DNA of 64,000 nt from Iodobacter fluviatilis. GTDB lineage: Bacteria > Pseudomonadota > Gammaproteobacteria > Burkholderiales > Chitinibacteraceae. Position numbers and translations under genes: made by a program. Where the stretch lies: assembly GCF_900451195.1 (NCBI RefSeq), contig NZ_UGHR01000001.1, positions 930,001-994,000 of the forward strand, written 5' to 3'. This document shows positions 42,061 through 51,138 of this stretch, one piece after another. Numbering within the stretch: the first letter of the stretch is position 1; every line of letters begins with the position of its first letter. A model generated the notes under the pieces. It worked only from the letters and a program-made list of their open reading frames with translations. It was not told the origin of the DNA and made no database searches.

Positions 42061-42438
42061 TTAGCACAGCTCCTTTATGGCCAAACCAAAAGAGCTATCT
42101 TCGTTCTTTTTGATAAAATCCCGCCCGCCACGCAAATTCACAGAAAGTTCTGTGCTGCCCTGATCATCAAATAAAAAGGTTCGAATCGGGGATACTGTTT
42201 TTTTACTGCAATTAATTTGTAAATCGGCCTCAATGCGGGTGATATGGCCATTTTCCGTTTGCTTAGGCTCGGATAAATCATTTCGGATACGGGTGGTGAT
42301 AATGTCACCTTTACGAATTTGGGTATCAAGTACAGAAATCAGATTGCCATTGGGTGTATTGCCTAATTCCTGCCACTGGCTGGCAAAGCATGGATGAGCA
42401 AGGCTCAGCAGCAGGCTTAGCAGGGTAAAACGTCTCAT
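42061..42438 (-). CDS. Exported protein resembling the surface-adhesin E family
   Basis: This ~125-residue protein has a signal peptide (MRRFTLLSLLLSLAHPCFA). The mature part has the pattern of the surface-adhesin E family: a Trp near the start (SQWQELG), a VLDTQIRKGD strand, a Cys in LQINCSKKT, and a C-terminal Cys as the last residue. The Cys pair may form a disulphide. In Haemophilus, protein E binds host matrix proteins, but such a role should not be assumed in an environmental bacterium. The ATG at 42438 is preferred over 42450 because it begins the signal peptide. Single gene. Confidence 0.65.
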   Translation of the reverse strand: MRRFTLLSLLLSLAHPCFASQWQELGNTPNGNLISVLDTQIRKGDIITTRIRNDLSEPKQTENGHITRIEADLQINCSKKTVSPIRTFLFDDQGSTELSVNLRGGRDFIKKNEDSSFGLAIKELC

Positions 42439-42749
42439 AATTTGTGCCATGTCAGTGTGAACCGGCTAATCATAAAAGAATGGCAGGATGGCTGCGTGCG
42501 GCAAAGTACCTGAGGGGAAAAAGACCACCCGGTACTTTGAGCAAACATTTAGTTTGCTTAGCATTTTTTGTTTTTTTAATGTTCTGTCATAAATTGGTTT
42601 TTTGCTTGCATGAGTCATTGCTTATATTTGAATATATAAATTCAGACGGAATTAAATGAATTGCTGGCTATGATATTTCAATGCTAGTAATTGATTTTAT
42701 ATTTATATGTAACTTTATAAATATATAAGCGTAATCTCCTGGAGGGGCC

Positions 42750-43313
42750 ATGAATACTTTTAAATCTTTTGCACTAGCCAGCATATTTGTATTATCTGCA
42801 CCTGTGAGCGCTCAGCTGATTGATTTTGATACGCTGGGGCCAGATAGTGTCGCGATTACAAATGGCTATGCGGGCTTTAACTGGTCTAATTTTGCTTCTT
42901 TAGCCGGGGCGTATATTCCGGGCTCTGGCTTTGAGGCCGCTGTGGTTTCCGGCCCCAATATTGCTTACAACGAGGGTGGCTCTGCGGCTTCTTTTTCCGG
43001 TGATACAGCATTTACGCTGCTTGATCTTTATGTCACTAAAGGTTATGAAGCTGGCATTACGCGTTTTCAGGGCTATGTGGGCGATACGCTGACTTTTACT
43101 CAGGATGTTTTTTCAAGCACAACGGCTCCTACGCATGCGGTGTTTAACTGGGCGGGTTTAAGCAAGATTGTGCTTACTTCCGAAACGGGCGTTGCATATT
43201 CTGCCATTGATAATATTCATATTGCTGCAGTACCAGAGCCGGAAATCTATGCCCTGATGGGGATGGGCGTGCTGGGATTACTGGCCGCCAGAAGACGTAA
43301 AGCAGATAAATGA
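42750..43313 (+). CDS. PEP-CTERM sorting-domain exported protein
   Basis: This 187-residue protein has a signal peptide (MNTFKSFALASIFVLSAPVSA), a beta-rich middle and the PEP-CTERM signal at its end: VPEPEIYALMGMGVLGLLAARRRKADK, i.e. Pro-Glu-Pro, a membrane helix and a basic tail. Such proteins are processed by exosortase and sent to the outer surface or exopolysaccharide matrix. The body (INFDTLGP-like start, FNWSNFASLAGAYIPGSGF) suggests a jelly-roll or lectin-like fold but no exact family. A GGAGGGG ribosome-binding site precedes the ATG. No exosortase gene is in the window. Confidence 0.9.
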   Translation: MNTFKSFALASIFVLSAPVSAQLIDFDTLGPDSVAITNGYAGFNWSNFASLAGAYIPGSGFEAAVVSGPNIAYNEGGSAASFSGDTAFTLLDLYVTKGYEAGITRFQGYVGDTLTFTQDVFSSTTAPTHAVFNWAGLSKIVLTSETGVAYSAIDNIHIAAVPEPEIYALMGMGVLGLLAARRRKADK

Positions 43314-43346
43314 AAAATGGCCGGTTTAAAACCGGCCATTTTTTTT
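43314..43346 (+). terminator. Bidirectional intrinsic terminator between PEP-CTERM and metalloprotease genes
   Basis: AAAAATGGCCGGTTT / ACCGGCCATTTTTTTT stem with a minimal loop, starting immediately after the PEP-CTERM stop and running into the stop of the convergent gene. Confidence 0.93.
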
Positions 43347-46164
43347 AGCGCTGAATTCGAATTAAACGTGGGTTTAAACCATCAGACAGCGATAGTTCAA
43401 ATTGCCCCCCAGCAGGAATGCCTGCCAGATCAATCGCTATTTTTCCGCCTTGCACCTGATGAGCAAGCAGCTGACGGGATAGCCCAAGGTGCATCACGCT
43501 CAAATACGGGTAGCGCTTGTTATCCCAGTTCATCACTAATTTACCTGATATTTCCTGCCACTGTACTTTTGCTCCGCTTGGGTTTCCGGCCACTGCACCA
43601 GCCCGTGTCTGGCTTTGCTGGCTGCCGATTTTCTTGCCTTTATGCCAGACCTCTATGCCTGTTAAAGCGCCTGTTTGGGGGATGCTGACAAAAAAGTGCA
43701 TGACAGCGCCTTTGGCATCGGCGACTTCAACCGGGTTAAAGCGCTGAACAATCGCCTTGCCATTGCTTTGCATTAAATGCAGCTCGTAATCGCCCTGAGT
43801 AACCGCTTTGGTATTGCCGCTGCGAAGGTTGATCGGATCAAAGCTCACGCCTGTTGCGCTGATGCTGCCAGAAATATCCATCAGATTCATGGGGAGAGAA
43901 TATCCCGCTGCCATGGGTGCAAGCGCGTAGTTATGCTGCTCCAGGAATTCCTGAACCTTTGCATAATTGAAGTCAGAGAACCAGCTGCCATTGCAATAGC
44001 CCATGATGTCTGAATTACTATTTTCATCCAGTGTGAGCAGGCGATTGCTGATTGGATCAAACGGTAGTGTGTCGCCAATTTTGCCACCCGCATAAGGGAA
44101 GCTGCGGTCCGGGTTGCCTACGCCACCGCAAGGTGCGTGGGGTCTGCTCAGATTGTGCCCAAGCTCATGGCCCATGGTGGTTAAATCTTCATCGTAATTT
44201 GCATCAAGGCCAATGGCCGTGGTGTTTGCATTGCTTGAGCTGGTTGGATTGACATAACCAAGCCCTGCAATGCCGCCGCTAAATTTGGGGTCTGGCACAA
44301 GGCCATAATAGTGACGGCCACTGCCTTCTTTGATACGCAATTGGCTGAGCTCTGAAAGAGCACGGTTCCAGCCTGGCGAGCCTGTGTTGGCTTCATCAAT
44401 GCTTTTCATTTCTGTGGTGGAGCTCACGGTGGTCAGCGTATAAGGGCTGCGAAAGCTGATTTTGAGCGAGCTGCCCGCAAGCGGGAACAATCTGCTCAGC
44501 ATTTGCCGCACAGAGGCCTCATCAGGCGCTTTGGCGCTGATGCGGTTGCCCTTGCCATCGTTATTAATTTGTAAGGGCACCAGTACCAGATCCATATTAG
44601 TGGCTAGGCCAACGGCCGGGCTGATGCTTTTGCTGGAGCCATTGCTTACTTTTTGATCAGGATCGACGTCTACCCGAAGGTTCAGCCCCTGTTTGATCCA
44701 TTTTTCAGGCAGTTTTACATTAAAACTTTGATCAAGCTGATTGCGGGCAACAGATGAAGGAACAACCGCTGGCCCGATCATTTCTAATGGCTGGCCTTGA
44801 GAAACGCCATTCAGTGTGGCACTCAGGAAAACACGCGGGCTGCTCAGCTTATTGGCGCTGGTGGTAAGGCTGGCACGAACAATCGTTGTTTTGCCTGGCA
44901 CCAGTCGCTGGTAGGTTTCTCCCACTAATTGTGAGTAGTTTTGTACTACGGCTACGCTTTCTAAATTAATGGTTGGCTTCACCGGAGGCACTACGGTTGG
45001 CGGAAGAACAACTAATTTAAAGTTGCCGGCAGATACCGTTTGCGTGCCCGATTTTAATAGCACTTCTCCATTGCCATTTGCAGGGATTTGCACCAGCAGC
45101 TGTGTGGGCGTTTTGCTGATGATTTTAGCGCTGATGCCTGCCACGCTCACACTCGTAACGGTGTCTAAGCCTTGGCCTGAAAGTGTAATTTGGCTGTCCG
45201 CCTGGCCGCTTAATGGGCTCATGGCACTGACGCTGACTAAGGGCGTAACCTCAAAGCGGGTATTACTTTGTAAACTGCGTTTCCCCCACTGCAGTGTGAT
45301 CGGGCCGCTCTGTGCATTGTCAGGAACGCTTACGCTAAGCTGGCCTTCGCTTCGGCTGCGAATAACCGCTGTTTGCTTATTGGCAAATATAACTTGTTCA
45401 ATTTGCTCAATCCCCTGGCCTTGCAGACTGATGGTTTGTCCGGGTAAGCCCGCGGCCGGTAGCAAAGCAGGCTGGGCAACGGTTTGCCAGATTTGAATGG
45501 CTTGTGCCAGAGTGATCATGTCGCCGTTTTTGTCTTCAAGGCTGATAAAACCTGAGCGGGCGCTTGCAGGGATGCTAACGATATATTGATTATTAGTCTG
45601 GCTGACCTTAGGCAGAATCACGCCGCCCAGACGAATACTTTTTACCTGATTTAATTGCTTGCCACTCAGCACCAGCGTATCGCCGGTATTCAGTTCTGTG
45701 CTTGAAAGCGTGTCCACCCCAGGACCTGCTATGGTGATTTTTTGGGCAGACTGAACCACTGCGCCCTCTTTTTGCAGCGTGACTACGCCTGATTGGGCTT
45801 CAGAAGTAATGGTGGCTTCAATTTGCTGGTCGGAAATCACTTTAAATGGCAGCTCTGCCTGATCAATTAATACTTTTTTGACCTGAGCTAGGCCAAGCCC
45901 TCTGATCATAATCGTGACACCTTCGCCCGCTTCAAGGGGGCTGATGGTATCGATACTAAAAGGTGATGCAGGGGGCAGTACGGGGATGACAGGGGGGGGA
46001 GTAGTGCCGACCAGCCCCGTAGAATTGCCCGGTGTGCCGGGATTGACCGGCGCATCATTGCCGCCCCCTCCACCGCCACATGCGCTGATTGTCAGCACAA
46101 GGCTTACGCTGAAAAGTGACCGGATAGTTTGTTTGGGGGCGAGTTTTGCAATGCTTGAAAACAC
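43345..46164 (-). CDS. Lipoprotein metalloprotease with IPT/TIG repeats (metzincin-like)
   Basis: This 939-residue protein has a lipoprotein signal with lipobox (VSLVLTISAC) followed by Gly6 and a Pro/Gly-rich linker. About four IPT/TIG immunoglobulin-like repeats come next (about residues 70-390; motifs ISPLEAGEGVTIMIRG, LPGQTISLQGQG, MSPLSGQADSQITLSGQG). The C-terminal half holds a zinc-protease signature, GHELGHNLSRPH (HExxHxxxxxH, about 666-676), followed about 50 residues later by SDIMGYC, a plausible Met-turn; this is metzincin style. Final residues fold as a beta domain. It is likely to be exposed on the cell surface. Substrates cannot be told. It converges with the PEP-CTERM gene. Confidence 0.87.
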   Translation of the reverse strand: MFSSIAKLAPKQTIRSLFSVSLVLTISACGGGGGGNDAPVNPGTPGNSTGLVGTTPPPVIPVLPPASPFSIDTISPLEAGEGVTIMIRGLGLAQVKKVLIDQAELPFKVISDQQIEATITSEAQSGVVTLQKEGAVVQSAQKITIAGPGVDTLSSTELNTGDTLVLSGKQLNQVKSIRLGGVILPKVSQTNNQYIVSIPASARSGFISLEDKNGDMITLAQAIQIWQTVAQPALLPAAGLPGQTISLQGQGIEQIEQVIFANKQTAVIRSRSEGQLSVSVPDNAQSGPITLQWGKRSLQSNTRFEVTPLVSVSAMSPLSGQADSQITLSGQGLDTVTSVSVAGISAKIISKTPTQLLVQIPANGNGEVLLKSGTQTVSAGNFKLVVLPPTVVPPVKPTINLESVAVVQNYSQLVGETYQRLVPGKTTIVRASLTTSANKLSSPRVFLSATLNGVSQGQPLEMIGPAVVPSSVARNQLDQSFNVKLPEKWIKQGLNLRVDVDPDQKVSNGSSKSISPAVGLATNMDLVLVPLQINNDGKGNRISAKAPDEASVRQMLSRLFPLAGSSLKISFRSPYTLTTVSSTTEMKSIDEANTGSPGWNRALSELSQLRIKEGSGRHYYGLVPDPKFSGGIAGLGYVNPTSSSNANTTAIGLDANYDEDLTTMGHELGHNLSRPHAPCGGVGNPDRSFPYAGGKIGDTLPFDPISNRLLTLDENSNSDIMGYCNGSWFSDFNYAKVQEFLEQHNYALAPMAAGYSLPMNLMDISGSISATGVSFDPINLRSGNTKAVTQGDYELHLMQSNGKAIVQRFNPVEVADAKGAVMHFFVSIPQTGALTGIEVWHKGKKIGSQQSQTRAGAVAGNPSGAKVQWQEISGKLVMNWDNKRYPYLSVMHLGLSRQLLAHQVQGGKIAIDLAGIPAGGQFELSLSDGLNPRLIRIQR

Positions 46165-46405
46165 AGAGAATCCTGAGGCGTATTTAAAATGGGCTCAGTC
46201 GATCAGGGATGATTTCGTATGCCGAATGAGTGGCCTGGATTCTATGCAAATCAAACAATTGTTTATGTAACACGTACTACGTAAGTATTTCCTAATATAT
46301 TGGATTTAAACAGACGCAATATGGTTTTATCCAAATTTGATCTGTAGATTGAATGAAAAAATGATTCTGTTTTATTCCCGCTCACTAGGCGGCAGTTTTT
46401 GTGAC

Positions 46406-47314
46406 CTAAGCACGGATGTTAATACCGGCTTTTTTTTGCTGATGCAGGGTATGTGCGCTTTGCCAGCAGGTCAGCATAATACCCAGCCAGATTGGAATAT
46501 AGGTACCTAATCCTGCGGCACTGAAGGGCTCTCCAAGTACAAACAGCGAGATAAAAAAGAGTAAAACCGGTTCAACATAGCCCAAAATACCAAGTAGGCC
46601 AATTGTCAGCAATTTACTGGCCATTAAATAACAAACAAAGGCGGTGGCCGTCATGATGCCAAGGCAGGGTAATAAAACCCAAAGCATGGGCGTTGTGTGC
46701 AGGGCATCTGTTGCAGCAGGGTGCAGATAAATCATGAGCGCTGCAACGGGTAAAATAAATAAGGTTTCAATTAAAAAACCACTGAATGGGTCGAGATGCA
46801 AGGCGCGGCGTATCATTAAATAAGGCGGGTAGCCAAGCGCGGTTACTAAAGTCACCCAAGAAAAAGCGCGCGTCAGCCATAATTCATGCATTACACCGAT
46901 TAGAGCAAAAAAAACAGCCAGCCATTGCAATTTGCTGGGGCGTTCTTTGTAAATAAAAAAACCGACCAGCACCATCACAAGTGGTAATAGAAAATAACCG
47001 AGTGATACTTCTTGCAGGCGTCCTTCTAAGGGAGCCCACATAAACATCAGTTGCTGTATGGCCAGCAAAAGCGCATTGACAGGAAGAGCCAGCCAAAGAA
47101 TCGGTTCGTGTCTGAAGCGCTGCAAGGTGCTGCGCATTTTCTTCCCGTGTTTTAGCAGGGCTAAAAGCAGCAACATGGCTGGTACTGTCCAGACTACGCG
47201 CCAGGCAAAAATGTCTAAGCCTTGAAGAGGGGTAAGCTGAGTGCTGTACCAGCCTAATACAGAGAAAACCAGCGAGGCGATGAGGGAGAGAAATAAACCT
47301 TGGCCAGAAAGCAT
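46406..47314 (-). CDS. rarD: RarD-type EamA transporter
   Basis: This 302-residue protein has about ten hydrophobic helices in two EamA halves. The beginning GLFLSLIASLVFSVLGWYSTQLTPLQGLDIFAWRVVWTVP, and the motifs VSLGYFLLPLVMVLVGFFIYKERPSKLQWLAV and GILGYVEPVLLFFISLFVLGE, are those of RarD. It probably exports a small metabolite across the inner membrane; the substrate of RarD proteins is poorly known. It is a monocistronic gene with long AT-rich spacers on both sides. Confidence 0.9.
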   Translation of the reverse strand: MLSGQGLFLSLIASLVFSVLGWYSTQLTPLQGLDIFAWRVVWTVPAMLLLLALLKHGKKMRSTLQRFRHEPILWLALPVNALLLAIQQLMFMWAPLEGRLQEVSLGYFLLPLVMVLVGFFIYKERPSKLQWLAVFFALIGVMHELWLTRAFSWVTLVTALGYPPYLMIRRALHLDPFSGFLIETLFILPVAALMIYLHPAATDALHTTPMLWVLLPCLGIMTATAFVCYLMASKLLTIGLLGILGYVEPVLLFFISLFVLGEPFSAAGLGTYIPIWLGIMLTCWQSAHTLHQQKKAGINIRA

Positions 47315-48115
47315 GGATGATCTTTTTGCAGTGGAAATGGATGTTTGCTGTGTTTTTTGAAATAGGGAATAAATCGCCTCTTGGTTTTTCTGAGAGGATC
47401 ACCAATGGCCGGGCTGATCCTGTGAAAAACACTGCAGATAATACCATTTGTCATGAGGGGTGAGCAGTGTCTGTTATCCCTCCTTTTAAATAGAAAGAAG
47501 CTTCATATATAATGCGCGCCAGGTTTTTGCATGAATAAGCAGGCCGTTTGCCGATTATATTGGTGAATGTTTTTTATGTGAATGCTCATCATTGATAAAA
47601 ATAATGTGACCGTTTTTTGCAAAAAATAAACCGATTCTTGAGTAAATTCTTATTTACAAACTGGAAAAATAAATAAAACCGATATAGAGTGAAATTGAAT
47701 CGCTCATTTCTGTGTCACTTGTTTTGTCAAGTAGCTGCAAGGGAAGGCAAAGCTTGGCAAAAGGTCGGTTTTTATTGAATGTTTAGCGCCTTTTTTTACA
47801 TGACGAATCATTTCGTCTGTGGCATCCTGCTGTGTTGAGGAATTTGCAATTATATAAAGAGCTAGGGGCGATTCCAGATTTTAGTCAAATTTTATTCAGA
47901 ATCATTAATCATGTACTCCCTTATTTTTATATAATGACCTGCATTATTTGTCATTTATTTGTAAAAAGACTGTTTGCAAAAAATATTGATTAAAAAATTA
48001 ACGGGCTTCCTTGCATACTGATTATCCGAAGCCGCCGTAATTTGCTTAGAAATTTTTTATAACCTCGTTTGCCAGCCTGGCAAATTGCTGTATCTGTCAT
48101 TGACTGAGATTAATC
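47315..48115. other. 801-bp AT-rich intergenic region
   Basis: No ORF with a credible start or homology is visible on either strand. The only structure I see is a near-perfect dyad, TTTGCCAG-C-CTGGCAAA at 48068-48084, 32 bases upstream of the pepD start, which could be an operator. No tRNA or terminator signature was found. A small RNA cannot be excluded. Confidence 0.5.
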
Positions 48116-49564
48116 ATGGTAATTACTGATCTTGCTCCAAACCTATTGTGGCGTCATTTTGATACGATTTGCCGCTTCCCAAGGCCATCCCGGCATGAAT
48201 CGGCTTTGCGTGATCATATTCTGGCCTGGGCTACAGCGCGTGGTTTGCATGCACAGCAGGATAAGGGCGGAAACTTAATCATTCGCAAACCTGCCTCTGT
48301 GGGGATGGAAGACAGACAAGGCGTGGTCTTGCAAGGGCATCTGGATATGGTTGCGCAAAAAAATGCCAGTCATAGCCATGATTTTATGAAAGATCCTATC
48401 CAGACTCGTATTGAGGCGGGCTGGGTGCATGCCGAAGGGACAACCCTAGGCGCAGATAATGGAATAGGTGTTGCTGCAGCACTGGCCCTGCTGGAAAGCA
48501 ATTTACCTCATGGCCCGCTGGAAGTTTTACTGACGATTGATGAAGAAAGCGGTATGACCGGTGCGCGCGCACTGGAACCCGGCATCCTGCAAGGCCAGCT
48601 GTTATTGAATCTGGATACCGAAGAATGGGGTGAGGTTTACGTTGGCTGTGCGGGTGGGGTGGATATCAGCCTGTCGCGCAAACTCAGTACCGAGCCACTT
48701 GCCGCTGGCTTTGATGTATTTGAAATTTCTTTAACCGGCCTCGTGGGCGGGCATTCAGGGGTAGACATTCACCTTGAGCGCGGTAATGCAATTCGCTTGC
48801 TGGCACGCGTGATTAATGCAGCCTGCCGTGATATTGAGGCTAAATTAGTTTCATTTAATGGCGGCACTTTACGCAATGCCTTGGCGCGTGAAGCCTTTGC
48901 CAAAATTTCGGTAGCGGCTTGCGATGCTCCGCGCCTTGCCGAAATTGTAGATAGTCATCAGGCTTTATTCCGCGATGAATTAGCGGGCACCGATCCTCAT
49001 TTATCTATTGCCTTGAAACCATCCGTGGCCGATTTAGTGCCGGTGGCCGCTCATGCCCGTTTGGCGCTGGATATGCTGCTGGCTCTGCCGCATGGCGTAC
49101 GCTGCTGGAGCAAATCTTTGCCCGGCGTGGTGGAAACCTCAAATAATCTGGGCGTGGTCAGTGTTGATAATGGCCGTTTTGAGGCCGTGCTGATGGTGAG
49201 ATCGCTCAAAAATATCCGTATGCGCGAGCTGGCCGATGCGATTACTGCGGTGGGCCGCTTGGGAGGATGTTTGGTTGAGGAAGAAGGCGAATATCCAGGC
49301 TGGACGCCTGATCTGAAATCGACAGCTTTAGCACTTATCGAAAACGTCTACCAGCAGCGCTACGGTCAAAAGCCAAAAGTACAGGTTATTCATGCCGGCC
49401 TTGAGTGCGGCTTATTGGGCGCTGCTTATCCAAAGATGGATATGGTCTCTTTTGGCCCTACCATCCGCGGTGCACATTCCCCTGATGAGCGCGTTGAAAT
49501 TGCCTCCGTGGCCTCTTTCTGGGAATTGCTGGTTGATACCTTGGCTGCTGTACCAAAAGCCTGA
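48116..49564 (+). CDS. pepD: Aminoacyl-histidine dipeptidase (peptidase D)
   Basis: This 482-residue cytoplasmic metallopeptidase of the M20 family cleaves Xaa-His dipeptides such as carnosine. The start, LAPNLLWRHFDTICRFPRPSRHE, is diagnostic. Metal ligands are visible: GHLDMVAQK (His and Asp), TTLGADNGIGVAAAL (bridging Asp), TIDEESGMTG (general-base Glu and metal Glu), LNLDTEEWGEVYVGCAGG (Asp), and the C-terminal SFGPTIRGAHSPDERVEI (His). Length equals E. coli PepD (485 aa). It has its own terminator. Confidence 0.95.
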   Translation: MVITDLAPNLLWRHFDTICRFPRPSRHESALRDHILAWATARGLHAQQDKGGNLIIRKPASVGMEDRQGVVLQGHLDMVAQKNASHSHDFMKDPIQTRIEAGWVHAEGTTLGADNGIGVAAALALLESNLPHGPLEVLLTIDEESGMTGARALEPGILQGQLLLNLDTEEWGEVYVGCAGGVDISLSRKLSTEPLAAGFDVFEISLTGLVGGHSGVDIHLERGNAIRLLARVINAACRDIEAKLVSFNGGTLRNALAREAFAKISVAACDAPRLAEIVDSHQALFRDELAGTDPHLSIALKPSVADLVPVAAHARLALDMLLALPHGVRCWSKSLPGVVETSNNLGVVSVDNGRFEAVLMVRSLKNIRMRELADAITAVGRLGGCLVEEEGEYPGWTPDLKSTALALIENVYQQRYGQKPKVQVIHAGLECGLLGAAYPKMDMVSFGPTIRGAHSPDERVEIASVASFWELLVDTLAAVPKA

Positions 49565-49577
49565 GTAAACACCATGC

Positions 49578-49610
49578 AAAAAGGCCAGCTTATTTAAGCT
49601 GGCCTTTTTT
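49578..49610 (+). terminator. Bidirectional intrinsic terminator between pepD and the SMR gene
   Basis: AAAAAGGCCAGCTTA / TAAGCTGGCCTTTTTT perfect stem with a 2-base loop between convergent genes. Confidence 0.93.
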
Positions 49611-49615
49611 TATGA

Positions 49616-49936
49616 TTAACTTGCCATTTTTAGGCCAACTACGCCGCTGACAATCAAACATAAAAAGAAAATTCGGGTAGAGCCCAGCGGATCACCAAAC
49701 AACATAATCCCGCCTATAGTTACCCCAACCGCACCCAAGCCTGTCCAGATTGCATAAGCGGTGCCTGCCGGTATCTCTTTCATTGCATAAGACAGCAACG
49801 CCATATTTAAAAACGACAGGGTAACTGAACCTGCAATCACCCATGGATTGGGGTTTAATTGAACATATTTAAGCGATAAAGCCCAGATAATCTCAGTAAA
49901 TACAGCAACACCTAATACCAACCAATAACTAAACAT
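49616..49936 (-). CDS. sugE: Small multidrug resistance family exporter (SugE/Gdx-like)
   Basis: This 106-residue protein has four membrane helices and the SMR signatures: the membrane-embedded Glu in AVFTEIIWALSLKY, and PAGTAYAIWTGLGAVG. Relative to EmrE the WAxxLKY pattern and the ending VSGVVGLKMAS are nearer to SugE/Gdx, guanidinium exporters. The open frame reaches 50011, but the ATG at 49936 begins the conserved MFSYWLVLGVAVF. Upstream lies a hairpin (8-bp stem, 49972-49979 with 50005 side 49996-50003); it does not match a guanidine riboswitch that I can recognise. Confidence 0.9.
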   Translation of the reverse strand: MFSYWLVLGVAVFTEIIWALSLKYVQLNPNPWVIAGSVTLSFLNMALLSYAMKEIPAGTAYAIWTGLGAVGVTIGGIMLFGDPLGSTRIFFLCLIVSGVVGLKMAS

Positions 49937-50118
49937 AACAAGTGCCTTGCACACCACGGGCTGACAGATCACACCGTATCGGAAACCCGGAAGAAATACG
50001 GTGCAGGCCATACAGATTTAAACGAGCGATTGCCGAATTAAACCAATGGCATAGATAAGCCGCTATTTTCGGTGAAGCAAGGGCAAGCAACAAGGGAAAT
50101 TATTACTCGTAAGCCCAA

Positions 50119-50147
50119 AAAAAGCGGGCAATCAATGCCCGCTTTTT
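50119..50147 (-). terminator. Intrinsic terminator of the dihaem cytochrome gene
   Basis: AAAAAGCGGGCA-ATCAA-TGCCCGCTTTTT stem with T-run on the minus strand, about 20 bases after the cytochrome stop. Confidence 0.92.
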
Positions 50148-50165
50148 AAATACTAAACAGCAAGC

Positions 50166-50915
50166 TTACTTGCTGCTATTAATTAGATACTGTGCGGCTG
50201 CAGTAAATTCTGCGTCAGAGCCGCTATAACCGCCTTTCGGTGGCATCGCGTTTAGGCCCTTTGTTGCAATCGCAATTGCACTATCAACACCATCTTTTAA
50301 ACGCGGAGCCCATGCTGCTTTATCGCCAAACTTAGGCGCGCCTGCTAGGCCTGCTGCATGGCAAGCCATACATACTGAATCGTAAATTTCTTTACCTTTA
50401 GTTGCCGGGTCAACTGCGCCATCCGCTGCTGCGCCTTCCACTTTAGGCTCTTCAAACTTAGCACCACCGGCATTTGCCATATAGGCCACGGCACGTTTGA
50501 CTTCATCATCTGTTAAATCGGCTGCGCCACCTTTAACCGGCATGGCGTTAAAGCCTTTGATCGCATGAGTCCAGAGTGTTTCAAAGCCTTTGGAAATACG
50601 GGCACCCCAAGCACCTGCATCAGCAAACTTAGGTGCACCGGCAAGGCCAGTGCCATGACAGGAAACACAGACTGCTTCGTAAACTGCTTTACCGCTTTTT
50701 GATCCAGGAGGCCCACCATCTACAATCTTGATGCTGCCCACTGGCTGCAAGCGCGCTGAAACTGCCTCAGTCGTCATGGTCGAGCGAGTGATATCAACAC
50801 CACTGCCTGACGTAAACAGCTTGATAAGCAGATAAACAAATAGCGGCACCCCAATCACTGCCGCCAGAATCATGCCAGCAATGCCCTTTGACGCTTTCAC
50901 GCTGCTACCGCTCAT
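50166..50915 (-). CDS. Membrane-anchored dihaem cytochrome c (c5-type)
   Basis: This 249-residue protein has an N-terminal anchor helix (about 14-36) and two similar c-type cytochrome domains, each with a CxxCH haem site (CVSCH about residue 86, CMACH about 182). Distal Met ligands in NAMPVKGG and NAMPPKGG follow. The two domains (VYEAVCVSCHGTGLAGAPKFADAGAWGARI and IYDSVCMACHAAGLAGAPKFGDKAAWAPRL) clearly arose by duplication. It probably carries electrons between the bc1 complex and oxidases in the periplasm, like cytochrome c4/c5 of Neisseriales. ATG at 50915 is preferred over 50921 because GGGA sits 5 bases before it. Confidence 0.92.
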   Translation of the reverse strand: MSGSSVKASKGIAGMILAAVIGVPLFVYLLIKLFTSGSGVDITRSTMTTEAVSARLQPVGSIKIVDGGPPGSKSGKAVYEAVCVSCHGTGLAGAPKFADAGAWGARISKGFETLWTHAIKGFNAMPVKGGAADLTDDEVKRAVAYMANAGGAKFEEPKVEGAAADGAVDPATKGKEIYDSVCMACHAAGLAGAPKFGDKAAWAPRLKDGVDSAIAIATKGLNAMPPKGGYSGSDAEFTAAAQYLINSSK

Positions 50916-51015
50916 TGTCATCCCTTTTTATGTAAGTTCATGAGTTGGAAATAAAACCATATACGATTGAGGGTGATTATACCGACATTTTGCAGCAAGG
51001 AACAAAGCCTGCACG

Positions 51016-51044
51016 TAGACTGGGGCGCATAAACACGTTATTAT
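51016..51044 (+). promoter_or_regulatory. Putative promoter of tRNA-Arg
   Basis: TAGACT (51016-51021) and TATTAT (51039-51044) are separated by exactly 17 bases and end 17 bases before the tRNA. The downstream bases GCGGTCC are GC-rich as in stable-RNA promoters. The -35 matches the consensus at four of six positions. Confidence 0.55.
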
Positions 51045-51061
51045 GCGGTCCTTCCTGTCGT

Positions 51062-51138
51062 GCGCTCATAGCTCAGTTGGATAGAGTGTCAGTTTCCGAA
51101 GCTGAAGGTCGTAGGTTCGATTCCTACTGGGCGCACCA
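51062..51138 (+). tRNA. tRNA-Arg (anticodon CCG)
   Basis: Cloverleaf: acceptor GCGCTCA/TGGGCGC (one G-U), D-arm AGCTCAGTTGGATAGAGT, anticodon loop TTCCGAA (CCG), T-arm GTAGGTTCGATTCCTAC, encoded CCA. 77 nt. tRNA genes of this kind are frequent island integration sites, and non-core content begins right after it. No integrase gene or second copy of the tRNA 3' end was found in the window. Confidence 0.98.

Noticed and set aside
49937..50060. Guanidine riboswitch in front of the SMR gene
   Set aside because: The conserved ykkC elements and the ACGR double-loop motif of class II are not present.
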